A stretch of DNA of 64,000 nucleotides from Tricholomella constricta (Eukaryota > Basidiomycota > Agaricomycetes > Agaricales > Lyophyllaceae). The notes below the pieces were generated by a model, which was not told the DNA's origin, did not search any database, and worked only from the letters and a program-made list of their open reading frames with translations. Positions 51,862-64,000 of the stretch are shown here, piece by piece. Location of the stretch: assembly GCA_013368375.1 (NCBI GenBank), contig JAACJP010000041.1, forward strand, positions 186,001 through 250,000. Reading direction: 5' to 3'. Made by a program: the position numbers and the translations under genes. The first letter of the stretch is position 1, and the number at the start of each line of letters is the position of its first letter.

Positions 51862-54800
51862 CTACCTCCGGTATTTTGTTTAATTCCTTTTTAAATTCTT
51901 ATTTCTACTTGAACTACTCATTATCTGTGCCATAATGTGCCGTTTACCTCTCTCGGTGCTATGAAGGTCCTCACAATAACCTATTCTATAATATTTTGCC
52001 ATATTTTTGATATTCTACTGTCAAATTTTTTATTTGGGCTACAATATTTTGGATCCATACTTCAGCACAGTAATAAAGAACTTCTTGAGGGCCAATTATG
52101 TCTAGAGGCTCCTAAACGAAAGGAATTTGCTTATCTTCTGCTTTCGCAATGGCATTGCACCTAGGTTAGCGTATTGGTCACACAAAAGTAACTGTCACGA
52201 CCACCTCCAAACTCACACCCCTCTTACGATTTCCCATGACCATTACATATAAACATGGCACCACTTCTTTTCGAGGCTCTAACCTCGATATTACTTACTG
52301 TTACGACTAGCTTCTGTTTCTTGTTCTATTTCTCTCTCAATCCTATTCTGCCTTATCAAACTGTATCACCTTGAGCTCTGTACGTTCCCACAAGCTCTGA
52401 TGAACATCCTCGACAATGCTCACGACCTCTGAACACCCATTCGGAGCCCGTCTTCCTTGACGACATCAGGCCTGTCCACCTCGGTGGTCCCAGAATAACT
52501 CTGTAACTAGCGTGCTACACAGGTCCTAACAGTAACTACATGTGATGTTGGTGGGATATGAGCTTCTCCTACCTTACATTCCTTCCTGACTATGACCCTG
52601 CCTACCCTTTCTCCAGGCTCGAGTTGACCATGTCCAGGCTTGACCACTCAGGTCCTTGATCTACACATGAGAATTTGAGACGAATACTCACTAAACTAGA
52701 GGATGAGGGCCACCTCCTACCCAAGTTAGACATCACTCCTGGAGTCTCTCGAACCTCACATCAAGTCTCGGACTCCATCACTGTGTCCTTAGCAGAACCC
52801 TACCAAGTCACACCCCATCCAGATATCCTTGACTTTGTTCATAGAACCCTTGACAATATTCTGAACATATCTGCTTAGTGGTGGATCCTTCATGGGCCGG
52901 ACAAGAGCAGGCAACTGACTTTCCTTGCAAGAAGCAAGGAAGGAGCCTCAGCTGTTAAGGAGAAGCTTGAGAGGGTTTCTAAGCAGGAATACTACAATAT
53001 CCAATCATCATGGATGTGGCAAGGTCAATCCTCTATCTCACATTTAATTTCATTAATTGGAAGGCTGTTGAAAACCTCCTTATGAAAAGCCCTGTTATTG
53101 ACAACACTATGTATGCTCCTATCATGCCTATATAGATGCAGCCAGTCTACGGGCTTGAAGTCGCAGTCTCCAATGTCAGCGAGTTCCCTCAAGCACAATT
53201 AATGATCAACAACTATATCTGCAAAAAAAGTGGTACCGATGCCTGGTGTAGCAGTCACCTTGTACTCAATGGCACCATCTACTGTGTCATCCTCTGCAAC
53301 CCTGACGTGTCACCAACCACTTCTTGATGGACCCTTTCAAGGCCTTCCAAGAGAACAGCACCTTTTGACCTAACAAGCCTAACTATTTATACTACCTCAA
53401 TTCGGCAGACATTCCCAACACTATGCAACCCCAATCATATCAACAAGAATCTCCTCTCACCTGCCAACAGATGAACAACGTCACAATGCAGGTCACTGCC
53501 ACCCAACACTTAATCAAACACATAATGGACAACCACCGGCACCTTACCAAATCCCTCGCAACTGCCCAAGATGTACAAAAAGCTCCTTGCACTCGGTCTT
53601 GACCTGGATGACAAGGCACTGCAACCTCTGCTCAAAGAACAGCTGTGGCAGAAGAACGTGACTGAATGCCACAAGCTGGGTGATGCAAAGAAGCAGGACC
53701 TGTGGTTCTAGCACATTGGACAACATATTGGCATGACCCTCAAAGAGGAGTTGGAATGGAGCGTCGAAAGTAAGTGTTCTCAAGTGGCTCACCTGGCTCA
53801 ATGCTAATGGATGGCAGTGGATCGGGTCAGGTGGTTTTGTGATTGAGCAGCATGTAACAGATCACAAGAGGAGAAGGAGATTTTGAAAGAGGAGTTTCGA
53901 CGCAGCATGGCATTGTTTTCAAGGATGGCAGAAGTCTGGGGTGAGCTTGGCACAGTGAACAAAAGCAAGCGAGCAGCGTAATGCAACCGACAGGCGGCCA
54001 TGTATAGACGACTGGCGACAAACTGTCAAGCCGTGTTCGAGAAAGCACTCAAGGTATGCTCATAATGTATAGGCTGGGTAGACCTTTTATAGGCTGATGC
54101 GACGGCTTGAGCATGGTAGACTGGTGAGCATGGTAGACTCGCTGTATCTTAGGGTTCAGACTTAGGCTTATTTGAAGTACGCTACGTGTTTTGGCACAGT
54201 ACACTTGTCAGGATTGAGGTACGCTGGAAATAAATTGAACCTTTTCAAACTGACTTAATCTTTTTGAATTATGCTACACGATTTGGTATAGTAGACTTGT
54301 TAGGATTGAGGTATGCTAGAAAGAAAACTTTGATTAAAGACTGTTTCACAACTCTACGAAAAGTGGCTAGACTTCAGCCATCCATTCTTACAAATGGAAG
54401 GTAGGCTGAAGTATATGTGTGTATATATGCACATGCTAATGCAACATCAGCACGGTCAAGCTGTCACAGAAGGAAAAACCTAAGTGCTGTGGCACCCAAT
54501 GAAGGAAACTTTACCTGTAATGATGAAGGTTGCGAGAGCGAGATCCAAGCAAATGATATGTTGCCTTGGCATGAGCTGGGCTGTGGTCTCAAGGTTTGTT
54601 CTCACCTGTTCAAGATCTTGTTGAAGGAGGTAACGCGCAGCGGCAGACTGAGACCAAGATGATCTGATAAAGACCGTCGAGCAGGGACGGATGATACGGA
54701 TAAGGACTGGGGTCCGGTATTCAGTAGTGGTAAAGCTTTAGTATTAGACATAATACATACCTGGGGTCCGGTATTCAGTAGTGGTAAAGCTAAGGAATAC

Positions 54801-56083
54801 AGAGCCCAGATGGAAAAAGATATCGACTACGGTCACGTGATAGGTAGGGGGTGCGGAACTCCGTGGTGTCTAGCGTACCCGCAAACATACCAGCAACAGA
54901 TCTTACACACTATTAATATACAATCTAGACTATGGCTAGCTCACAACAGACACCGCAATGTCGACTTTGAGCCTATGTACATCCTCCAGCATTCCGCTAG
55001 ATCTAAATTCCTGATGTGACTGCTAACCTCGGGATGTGTGACCACTTCCCCTCTCTATGTCCAAGTCTCTTGTGTCACACTCCAATGTAACTGGGGTTAC
55101 ACCTCAGTAGACAATTGTGAACAACGTTTGGCAGATGGTTCATCATCATCCAGTCATCATCGTCTTCAATTTATCATCCTGATCCCACTTCACCTCCTAC
55201 TTTACGTTGGAAACTGTGCACTCTTTATGTACCTCCTCCTACTACTATTACTCAAACAGGTCACGTCTCTTGGTGAAAACCGCCTCAATCCACCTTTAAA
55301 AGGGGGATAATTTCATGGTCACTAGCGTACACACATCATAGTTTCACTTACCCACACTAATCATTTTTATGCTCAGTTCTCTCTCTAGTTCAATCAACAC
55401 CCCTATTGTCGCTACGCTACGCTTTCTCTTTTGAGCTCTTCCTCAATTATAACACGAGAAAATGAGCGCCAATTAGTATAGGCTGGTATTCAGAGGCCGG
55501 ATCATAATCAGTTGCTCCCCGGAAACAGGTTCCAGTGGAGGAAGATTTCGGAATCATGTTGCAAGGAGGAACACAGCGCACGGACGTTGAAGGAAACATG
55601 GATTTTCCATGAACACAATAAGACGGCCAGGAAATGTGACCGAGTCACGGTGGATCCAGGATCGGCCCGGCTCAGTCTCGATCGGATCAGTTCCTTGGCG
55701 AGAGGAGACAATAACGTTCATTGCAACTGGTCAAGACAATAAAGAGGACGACAAAATGTCTCATTTGTTCTGCGCATCATCTTTCTGCCTACCACGAACA
55801 CGTTCGCTGTTGAACCTGCCATTTCTTTACACTGTTTTTCAGGAGACCCAGCTGTCTGTCTCCTCGACTGTGTTGAATCATGTTCCAACCAGTGGTAAGT
55901 CATTTGCGCTTGCCTTGCGAGCGGATGTTAATATGTAGATTAGTTAGAAGGTGTTGAGGATGGACCCGTTGGAACTGATGTACGTTTTCAATTTCTGATT
56001 CTATGCTGCAGACTTAGCCACCGTCCTGCCAGTCCTATAAACGAGCCGTCTATCGTCAGGCTCCATCGCAATTCTCAGTGCAA
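51862..56083. other. 4.2-kb decayed repeat region, no supported gene
   Basis: Short coding traces occur but none form a gene: GLDLDDKALQPLLKEQLWQK (about 53590), then LGDAKKQDLWF and HIGQHIGMTLKEELEW (to 53765), and a helical piece EEKEILKEEFRRSMALFSRM (about 53860) broken by stops. At about 52194 TGTCACGACCACC with a downstream ACATATAAAC resembles an LTR start, unpaired. A doubled 31-bp unit lies at 54707-54791. I read the region as old transposon debris plus the promoter of the PB1 gene at its right end. Confidence 0.4.
54707..54791. repeat. Two 31-bp direct repeats, 54 bp apart
   Basis: CTGGGGTCCGGTATTCAGTA begins both 54707-54737 and 54761-54791, which look identical. Between them is 23 bp of AT-rich sequence. 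Possibly remains of a small insertion. Confidence 0.8.
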
Positions 56084-58235
56084 ATGCTACCTCCGACCAA
56101 AATAAGTGAGCTATGGTTGGTTGATTGTTGGTTGATTCTGAACGACGTTTCTAGGTGGAAGTTACAGTTATGGAATGCGTATCACTTCGGTCTCTCGTGG
56201 AGATCGTTCTTCTAGAAGTTCTTTCGCAGAATATGACATATGGCGTCGTTGGGAAGATTGCCTGTCATTCCAAGGCTCTATTGAAGAGGAATACCGCCGC
56301 ATGGCGCGCGCGAAACGTCTACGACTCCAGCGCGGCAAAGGAGTTAAGCGAAATGGATTTTATAAACAAGATGCGGCCTCCTCTTGGGAATCTCTTCCAC
56401 CTGGCCCCGACCCGAACTCTGTTGGTCGTGACATTCACGATTATATCCCTGCCCTTACCAAGAAAGGCACCGTCTTCCGCGCAAGCCAGGCTACCATCGA
56501 CCAACGAGCCACGGAACTCAAGGCCTTCGTGCACGAACTTTGGAAGGACGACGTACCTGCGCTCATTGATGAAATCAGAACCGATTACATCGTCACTGAT
56601 TTTTTCGGTTACTGGCGCCGTGACCACGAACTTGCGGAGAAACAGAGGAAGCAACGGGCAAGCAGCTCTAGATCCCGATCTTCTGTCACAAGCAGCGTTT
56701 TCTCCATGTATTTCTCATCATCGAATCCGAGCATTCAAGATTTTGGTAATTGCTATCCGGAATCCATCGCTACTTCGCGATCCGCTTCGACCTACCGTTC
56801 TCCCCGACAGTCTAGTCCTAGCTCGGAGGCGCCGAGGAATCGAAAAATCACCACCGACTCCAATGATGGCTCTCCGTTGCCCAAAGGTCGGAGACGCGCC
56901 TACTCTACAGGGTCCTCGAATTTCTCTGCTTCAACGCCTTCCGACAGCAGTTTGGACAGCCCTGTTCAGGTCACCGTCCCAGTCCCTGCAATTGCTGATG
57001 ATGTGCCGACGATTACTTTTGATCATATTCCTCAATGGCAAGCAAATTACGTCCACGAGCACCCCACGCCCGCTCTTGCCATCCTTCCGGAAGATCGCGA
57101 GATGTGTCTCAAGACGGATACTCAGCATAACCCGCCGCCCGTCACTCGAAGGCGACGAAAGAGCTCTGCTGGAGACACTAATTCAGACCGACACGGAATG
57201 GTATTCGTTTCCCCACCTTCAGCACCTGATGTTCCTTCGCGCATCGAAGAGGCACTGTTGACATTACGTGCGTGTTTGCAAGGTAGTATTTGAGACATTC
57301 TAACTTTGCTGACCTATAGCCGACTGCTCCGTCCGCGAATCTTGGCAAACGATGGACTCTGTTTCTCGTATTCTCGAGGGCATCGACATGTCGATGCCAA
57401 TCTCTCCCTCAACCGAAGTTCATTCTCACCGAGCGTCGATGAGCAGCATCGCTACCTTCATGACGGATGTTTCGACTGAGGGTGTCCTTCCGCGGACGCG
57501 AAATATTTCGCAGCCTGCCTCCATACCACGAAGCCTTCGACGTAAAACCCGCGTCATATCGGGCCCGGTATCTATATCTGAATTTGATAACGACTGGTCC
57601 GATCCCGAGCATGACCTCCTTGATACTTTTCTGGCTGGTAAGCTGCTCAACCCTACAACACCACGGAATCATGACTAACGAACGCCTTTCAACCACTAGA
57701 ATCTTTTCCTATGCCATGCCTTGACATTCCTCACATCGAGGTTCCACACATCCTTGTAGGCCCTCCGGCTCCGGAAAGTTGCCCGACAACACCTCTGCGC
57801 TCGACCTACTCAAACAATACACAGATAACACCGTCCATCCCGCGTGATCCGGTGTCGCCGGCGAAATCCTCCACATTCACTGTTTCAACCATATCTTCGA
57901 GTTCCGACAAACTCACCATCAAAGCGAAATATAATGATTCCCTCATCCTTCTCCGCGTTTCGAACGAGATCTCATTTAAGGATCTGCGCCAGCGCCTGTT
58001 CAACAAATTTGTTGGCCAGGAAGGAGTTCCTTTAACCGATTCATTCAAGGTCTCGTTCTTGCAGCCAGTCGCAAAGCCCACTGCTGCCGAGCCAACGGAT
58101 TCCTCGGACTCAACGTCCTCGAATCCTGATAATACCATCCTATATCCAGTAATGTCGGAAGCGGATTGGGAGAACGTCGCTGCATGCATCGAAGGATATA
58201 AACTTACACTGCATGTTTTTGACAACCCTTCCTGA
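56084..58235 (+). CDS. PB1-domain protein with Ser-rich linker
   Basis: Exons: 56084-56105, 56155-57267, 57320-57637, 57700-58235; 662 residues. The C-terminal 110 residues (from SSSDKLTIKAKYNDSLILLR, through ISFKDLRQRLFNKFVG, to WENVAACIEGYKLTLHVFD) have the strand-Lys-strand-helix layout of a PB1 domain, a protein-protein module used in polarity and NADPH-oxidase complexes. The N-terminal 170 residues (EYDIWRRWEDCLSFQGSIEE, then FGYWRRDHELAEKQRKQR) form a conserved helical region I cannot name. A long Ser/Pro-rich linker lies between. The ATG is in a 22-nt first exon. The partner is unknown; a Cdc24/Bem1-like scaffold role is only a guess. Confidence 0.7.
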
Positions 58236-58396
58236 ATTCTTTTTTTTTTGATCATCCATTTGATCCTTTCACTCAATTACCATTCGCTGAAACTTCAGAG
58301 TACATTATGCATATTTGACAACTTGCACTTTCCAACCCATTTCAACGCTTTTAGACCATTACGATCACCCTATGCCGTACACAATGCACAGAATAT

Positions 58397-60430
58397 TCAA
58401 ATTTCAGCCCCAACTTCGATCCGAGGAGCACTGGCAGGGGGTGCACCGCTCGGCAAAGGTGTTCGGGTCCAATCAGGAAGGATATTCTTTGCAGCTCGAT
58501 CCTCGAAACCGGCGGAGACATCCATGCTCTGATCGGGATCGTGGTTAGTGTTTGCTTCATCCCATTTCTCGCGTGCAACCTCAACTCCACCGGTCTTCAA
58601 AGATCTACACAAAGTATTTGTCAAAGGTGGAATAGTGGGTAACGAGGCTCGAAAGCGCGACCACTTACCCGGCCAGAGAACCTCCTACCCACGCCAAGAT
58701 CGCAGGCGAAAAGGCTGGTGCCTTGCCTGCATTCCCACGAGCTCTATCTGACATAGGTGGAGGGGGAGACGGGTTGTTGAGAATCGCAAAGTAAGGCAGA
58801 AGAGGTCGAAGGGATGCATATTGATCAAATTGTGGTGGAAGAGACCTGTCAGATCTCATGGGTTGTCTAGATAGTGCTGGGGGCGGAGAAAGGGCACGGA
58901 GAATCTCTGCGTGTAGACGTGGGATGAAACCGGGCAACATGGCGGTTCCTCCGCTCACCAGGATGGATGAAGCGAGTGTTTTGCGAAGGTCAACAGGAAC
59001 CTATGACACTGTGTTACCAATATTAAGCGGAGGAGGGTGGGAAGCACGAATTACCTTTAGCAGTGAATCCAAGATGACCTCTGCGATGCTGCTTTCGTCA
59101 ACATCACCACCTTCAAACAATACCTCAGCCGCACGCTCTCTAATCCAACCAGGTATGATCAAGGTACCGCGGCCTGTTCCTGTTTGTTGAAAAGGTGGAG
59201 GCATGACACGCATTTGGAGCTCAGTTGCCGTGGAATGGCGGGTATACAGGGTCGCAAGAGCCTGCAGATGATTTTCCCCTCGAGGAGCGTCTGCGGGAAG
59301 GACGCGAGGGTTTGTTATAACAGAAAATTCGGACGATGACTCGCGGTGGGAGGAGATGTTGCTCCCGCCCCCAGTGAAGTCGGATTCAGATTGTGTGGTG
59401 TCACTGGGGGGGATTTCAAATTCAGATCCATCATCTCCTCCAGGTGTGGTCTCTCGAGCATCCGCGGGTATTCCGAGGATATCGCCAACGAAACAACACC
59501 GCGTCTTGATCTTGTCAATGACGGAGTCAGGAAGGACTTCCTGTGGAACACGAGTTGCCCTATTGGCGGCGGGAACATTAATGGCAGCACTTAATGACGA
59601 CGGTGGGGGGAGGTAGGTGCCAAACATAAGAAGCAAGGCGCGCAAATGGGATGTCAATCGCGCGCCCGCTAATGGAGTGGTCCTCAGGTGGGGGTACAAA
59701 GGCCTAGCGGCAAATATCTAAATTTAATCAGCGCACCATCTGTGAGAAGAAGTTTGACACGTACCGGCAATACGACCGATTCAAGGTGACCGCAGTCCAG
59801 TACAAGCCCAGTTATTCGTCCAACAGCAAACAGGGAAAGAAGATGGCTTGACGCAAAAGAAACAGACGGCACCTAAACTCTTCGTCCATCATTGAATTAG
59901 CGTAAATAGAGCTCATGACGTACATGATTTTCGAAAAGAATACGAGCAATTATATCCTTGATGTATAGTGGTAGCAGAGGGTGCTCCACTAAAATGACCT
60001 TACGCGCCTTAGGATCTGTGAGAAGTGAACTATGCTCGTTGTCAACCATTGTTACATTCCTCAGTACAGAGGTAGCTCACTCATGAAAGACCGATCTAAG
60101 ACAAGTCTGCAGATTGACCTCCAGCAACTTCTCTTCTTCCATGCGCTCTGCCAATTCGGTGGCTCGTCGAAGATTCCAAAGGGATGCTCCAGACTTGCCG
60201 CGAGCCAGAAACACGTCGCGGGGGCGACCTTCCCCACTGAATCCAACCTTCCAAATTCGAGATCCAGGATCGATAATGACTCGGTCCTCCACGCCATAGA
60301 GTGAGTGTCGCCTTGTTGTCGTATAGTGCGGCGATGCTTGGATGTTTTGGGAAGCTAAGACGCGAGAGGTCGCTGGAGTCGTTGGATTAAACAAAGTGTT
60401 CGCTCTCGGTGTTGTTGGTGGACCAGACAT
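58397..60430 (-). CDS. ARP10: Actin-related protein, Arp10 type
   Basis: Exons (minus): 60081-60430, 59924-60029, 59765-59872, 59055-59717, 58669-59000, 58397-58604; 588 residues. Arp10/Arp11 caps the pointed end of the dynactin filament, which links dynein to cargo. Actin-fold marks: VIIDPGSRIWKVGFSGEGRP (first phosphate loop), VILVEHPLLPLYIKD, VGRITGLVLDCGHLESVVLP (second loop) and ILVSGGTAMLPGFIPRL (adenosine site). Inserts between these are Ser/Asp-rich, which explains the length beyond actin (375). The assignment to Arp10 rather than another divergent Arp rests on overall pattern. The exon 2 acceptor was chosen to keep DSLLTDPKARKVI in frame. Confidence 0.72.
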
Positions 60431-61014
60431 TGTCGATATTGATATTTGAGCCGTGGTCAACGACTCAACGCGTCTGCCGTTAATGAATAGAGCAATATTG
60501 ATCACGTGTCAATAGATACGACTCCGTCGCAACGTGAAAGAGTATTGCCCCCTACTCCTTCTCCTCACCCTCTTCCTCACTCTATTGTTCTTCCCTCACA
60601 TCTTTCTCATACTATTTCACTTTCCAACTCAAATTTTCATTATCTTTCGTCCAAATTTCTTCATACTGGTTGACGAACGTAACGTAGTCAACTGTAATAG
60701 ATTCCAATTCCAGAGCGTTTTTTGCGCCCAATTCTGAATCGCGCCGATGCCTTCCAGACGCCCGTGAAAGTTCAAGTAGTCGTCAATCACATCTTGCACA
60801 GGCAGCCTCGGCTGCTATCCAATGCAATCAATAGATATTGTCCTATCTACGCCATCTCTCTAGTAATACATTTAAAGAATCAGATCCGGCGCTTGGTCCA
60901 ACCGTACCCTTCAACTGTGCCATTCGCTTCGCGCCATCCGAATAAAAACTATGATGGAGTTTGTCCTCTATTGAGTCTAACAGAACAGCTTTACAACAAA
61001 TATATCGCAGCTTA
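60431..61014. other. Upstream of ARP10 / 3' of carrier, pyrimidine-rich tract
   Basis: 584 bp between two minus-strand genes. The + strand is strongly pyrimidine-rich at 60545-60655, i.e. purine-rich on the ARP10 sense strand. No gene is supported; a 67-codon + frame here is Leu/Phe low complexity. Confidence 0.4.
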
Positions 61015-62295
61015 TTAACGCGCCGAAACGCGTGCAACCATTATCATAATTGCAAGTGCCCATTGTTCGAACTGCTCTTTGGACATGAAGAGCAGGGCCT
61101 GCGAAAGGACAGCTTTGGTAATTTGCGCTTGCATTCCCTTGTATAGACGTAAGCGAATGGTTTTCTTACATGAAAAATGCTACTGACCTGGTACCAGCCC
61201 ACGAAACCTTCCTTCTTCAACACACGAGCAAGTATCTGGAGCGCGCCAATATGTCTGGTATTTGTGTGATGAGGTGTGCGGGGCAGGACGTCCTGGCCAC
61301 TTTCAGAGTCCGCACTGCGAGCTTGAATCCGCACTTTGGCCATGATATACGGATATGTGACCTTTAAGGAACGAGTGAGCTTCACGGCGTCATAAAGAGC
61401 AGATGTACTGACGACAGTGGCAAGAGTTTTACTGATTGCCCCAATGACAAATGACAACCAGGGCGACAATTTGGTGCTCGATCCCGCTTTCGCTTGTGCG
61501 AGAAGAATGAAGCTCTTGACTCTTTCAAAAGCACCGTAGGTAATGGCAGGGTTCACGGTAAGAACTAAACCGGGTTTGATGCCCAACCAGAGTCCGGTGA
61601 CACCTTCCTCCGCGATGATTTCACGAGCGACTCCTAAGAAAGAGTCGTCGCTTGGCTCCTTAGAAGTACTGTCCAGTTTACCAACTTGTTGTCTCGTTGC
61701 GATGACGGACACTGGAATGGTGAAGATCTGCGCAAGGCCACCGGCAAGGGCACCCAGCAGAAGCTCCGCTGCAGTGGAAAGTGGTGGTAATTTTGACCCA
61801 GGCGGGAGCTTTTGTGTCAACCGAGTTATGTAGGAGTTCCGGACGAAGGAGTAGAAGAAAAAGTATGCATACTCTATAACATCATGAGTGAATAGATTCG
61901 TTTCGGAAAGAGATATGAAGACAACGTACGCATTGAGAAGGTGTTCAGCATGGTTGCTCCAAAACCTCGGTAGAGCCCAAAAACGCCGTCCGTCTTGTAT
62001 ATCCGGACTAAAACGGCCAGTATCGAGGAACTGTCACTCCCTTTCCCCTTTCCATGAGATGGAAGTGCTTGTATCCGCGTCTTGGCACTATATATACGAT
62101 TAGAAGATGAACAACGAGGTCTGTGGAATCAGCGCACACGTCGAGAGGATATACAACACTATATGATGGGTTAACAGTTGAATAGGACCAATGGAGTGTG
62201 TCCACTTACGCTGAGCTAAAGCAACCTCCTAGAGCCCCAGCCAAGGCTGCTCCGAACGGCGTCAGCTTCTGCACAGGTTTCGATTGAGCTGCCAT
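61015..62295 (-). CDS. ANT1: Mitochondrial-carrier-family protein, peroxisomal adenine nucleotide carrier type
   Basis: Exons (minus): 62210-62295, 62138-62158, 61930-62087, 61413-61873, 61188-61361, 61015-61137; 340 residues. It should exchange ATP for AMP/ADP across the peroxisomal membrane to support fatty-acid activation. Three carrier repeats are visible: PLDVAKTRIQALPSHGKGKG, IFTIPVSVIATRQQVGK and YPYIMAKVRIQARS, with GLWLGIKPGLVLTVNPAITY and GMQAQITKAVLSQALLFMSK near the end, as in Ant1/PMP34. Exon 2 is 21 nt. A 51-nt segment (61362-61412) is open in frame but has GTCAGT...AAAG ends; removing it restores the canonical ATVVTYPYIMAK, so I treat it as an intron. Confidence 0.83.
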
Positions 62296-62508
62296 GTGCT
62301 GAAGTCAGATAGCAGTGGGAGTGGAGGTAACTGCAAGTAAAAAATATGGAAACTCACCGACGGCCCACGGGCATGCCTGAGGCCGGACCATCGCTGCCCA
62401 TCATGTGATTATCTTTAACGTCATTGCCATTAGATTTAAGCATGTACAAATACAAAGGAACTCCGTCGGCCGCGCCCAAGGACGAACGGTGACCGTCTGT
62501 GTTCCACT
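62296..62508. promoter_or_regulatory. Divergent promoter, carrier (-) / methyltransferase (+), 213 bp
   Basis: Start codons face outward across 213 bp. No obvious TATA element. Confidence 0.5.
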
Positions 62509-63634
62509 ATGTCTTCAAGAAACGCAAATTTCCCGGAAAATATGGACATATCTCCCTCTACCTTTGAGGATAATTCAAAACCTCACGCAAACCACCCATT
62601 TGGATATGCAGCCCAACGCGACGCTATTGAAAAATACGGTATCGCTGGCAGAATATGGTAAGTTGGATCCATACACTTGTAGAATAGCCAGATCTCATGG
62701 CTATATAATGTAGGGAGGCAGCATATTTGCTCAGCATATATGTCAACCCACCAACCGAAATGGAATTTGATCCACCATTTATTGCCAATCCTGCAACTTC
62801 TTCGTCACAATGCCCCCTTACTATCCTTGAACTTGGCTCTGGCGCTGGGATGACTAGCTCGCGGATCGCTAAAAATCTTGACGTTCATGACATGTTGATT
62901 GTTACAGATCTTCCGGAAGTACGGCCTGTCGAACGATCGCGTATCTAGTAAAACTTACTCGTCGATTCAGGTCTGCCCCTTGCTGGAACGGAACCTCAAA
63001 GCACACGCGTTATTGACTGTTCAAAGTCCCCCGGATCCTTTGATATTGGTGAGACCACTAACGTGGGGTACGGAATTTCATGGTCTGGCCATCGCGTCCG
63101 AGGTTCTTGCTCGCTCGACGGGTTCGAGAACATTGACTCATGTTGTCTGCAGCGATCTCGTAAGTCTCCCATGCCGTGAATCTATCGCTCTACTATGTAC
63201 AATATCAGATTTATTTCCCAGAGCTCCTTGCTCCTCTGCTGCGATCCCTCCTCCAGGTCACGTCCCCGCCGTTCTCTCCGCCTCCAAGCCCAATGGATCC
63301 CGGTGTCACTGTCGTGATATCGTACAAACTCCGCAGCCTATGCAAGGAAACGCCTTTTTGGGCCGTCTTCGGCTTGTGGTTTACTTTTGCACCCGTTCTC
63401 GTCAATGAAACTTCGCGTGGAAAGGGCTTCTGGCAACGCTTTGGAAGCTCTTCAGAGGACACAGCATTCATTTTCGTTGCCCACCGTCGACCGGAGTCAT
63501 ACGCTTGGAACACACCAACACAGGATTCAGACCTTCTGGCTGGTAGGGGGGCTATGGGAAACGACTCTGCAAAGGCCGACGATACTTTTGAATCATTGCT
63601 GTTCATGACTTTAGAAGAACCAGAAGCATGTTAG
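62509..63634 (+). CDS. Family-16 (METTL21/EFM-like) protein lysine methyltransferase
   Basis: Exons: 62509-62657, 62714-62918, 62971-63159, 63209-63634; 322 residues. This seven-beta-strand enzyme would transfer methyl from S-adenosylmethionine to a lysine of a protein such as an elongation factor or chaperone. Visible: the N-terminal YGIAGRIWEAAYLLSIY, motif I ILELGSGAGMTSSRIAKNL, VTDLPEVCPLLERNL (acidic loop and motif II) and CSDLIYFPELLAPLL, the DxxY-type motif of the family. The C-terminal third (FWQRFGSSSEDTAFIFVAHR) closes the sheet. Substrate cannot be told from sequence. Confidence 0.85.
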
Positions 63635-63820
63635 ATAACCACTCGTTCTGGGAATATAAGGTGATGATCTTGATTAAGGACCATGACGCCTCATCGCTGA
63701 GTTCCGCCGTCGTAATTTAGATAGTCCCCCTGCTCTGGCCATTGGTTCCCAGGAGGAATGGTCGATCGGAGCAGAACCCCTGGTGTATGCTGCGTTGTGA
63801 TATCTACCTGCTCTAACAAA

Positions 63821-64000
63821 TGTGGACAAAATGGCACGCTCAATGCGTTGCACTTCACTTTGTTCAGGATGCGGACCGGCTCGATGCTATCGGTGCCTTC
63901 AAGGATGACGTGTCACAAAGAGCTTACACTCATTCTCGCTACCAGCTATAATGCGCTGCGCGGCCTACACCAATCTGACAAACAAGTAAGCTGCTACTGC
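63821..64000 (+). pseudogene. Degraded direct copy of part of the HD hydrolase gene
   Basis: The segment aligns base by base with 19141-19328: shared AAAATGGCACGCT, TTCAGGATGCGGACCGGCTC and TATAATGCGCTGCGCGGCC. It covers the end of exon 3, intron 3 and exon 4. The intron donor GTATGT is lost in a deletion of about nine bases and the acceptor CAG/GT has become CAG/CT, so it cannot be spliced as in the parent. It may continue past the right edge of the window. Confidence 0.85.

Noticed and set aside
61543..61833. Plus-strand ORF opposite the carrier
   Set aside because: It is a shadow of the carrier coding strand, which has the three-repeat signature.

Overview
The window looks like a basidiomycete (Agaricomycetes-type) nuclear contig. 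The evidence is genes split by many short introns (mostly 50-70 nt), micro-exons down to 5 nt, several GC-AG introns, and transposon families I know as typical of mushroom-forming fungi. Gene models below were made by hand: exon joins were chosen so that phase, splice dinucleotides and family-conserved residues agree.

Layout. 1-13500 is repeat-rich: a left-edge partial ORF, an ATG-less 348-codon ORF with LTR-like flanks, a tandem array of about 165 bp units (2990-4580), a decayed Ty3/gypsy integrase, a minus-strand gene of an expanded fungal family (6777-8110), and a divergent decayed copy of a large repeat-family ORF (8454-12342). 15264-31736 is a dense gene block: Nudix hydrolase (-), ZIP zinc transporter (-), HD phosphohydrolase (+), an unresolved minus-strand gene, a Baeyer-Villiger-type flavin monooxygenase (+), FG nucleoporin Nup49/58 (+), a conserved coiled-coil protein (+), MIC60 (-) and an Atg22-like vacuolar transporter (+). 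31737-34652 has no gene I can see. 34653-41266 holds an arrestin-like protein, eIF5, a fungal membrane protein and Mediator subunit Med22 (-).

At 41376-47620 sits a complete, apparently young tyrosine-recombinase (Ngaro/DIRS-type) retrotransposon with Gag, RT/RNase H and YR ORFs and split direct repeats in the order A1-ORFs-B1-A2-B2. It lies 109 bp upstream of the Med22 start codon. 47621-56000 is a second repeat region: a DDE transposase pseudogene broken by a 147-bp-LTR TRIM-like element and by a solo LTR, then unassigned decayed DNA. 56084-63634 returns to single-copy genes: a PB1-domain protein (+), an Arp10-type actin-related protein (-), a peroxisomal-type adenine nucleotide carrier (-) and a family-16 methyltransferase (+). 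The last 180 bp are a degraded direct copy of part of the HD gene 44.7 kb upstream.

The single-copy genes are unrelated housekeeping functions (translation, transcription, nuclear pore, mitochondrial cristae, vacuole, zinc, dynactin, peroxisome). Nothing suggests a metabolic cluster. Several pairs share short divergent promoters: ZIP/HD 168 bp, MIC60/Atg22 263 bp, carrier/methyltransferase 213 bp. The most notable items are the intact YR retrotransposon at Med22, the nested insertions whose removal rejoins the transposase frame, two GG splice donors at conserved positions, the micro-exon structure of the ZIP gene, the 165-bp array, and the displaced HD fragment.
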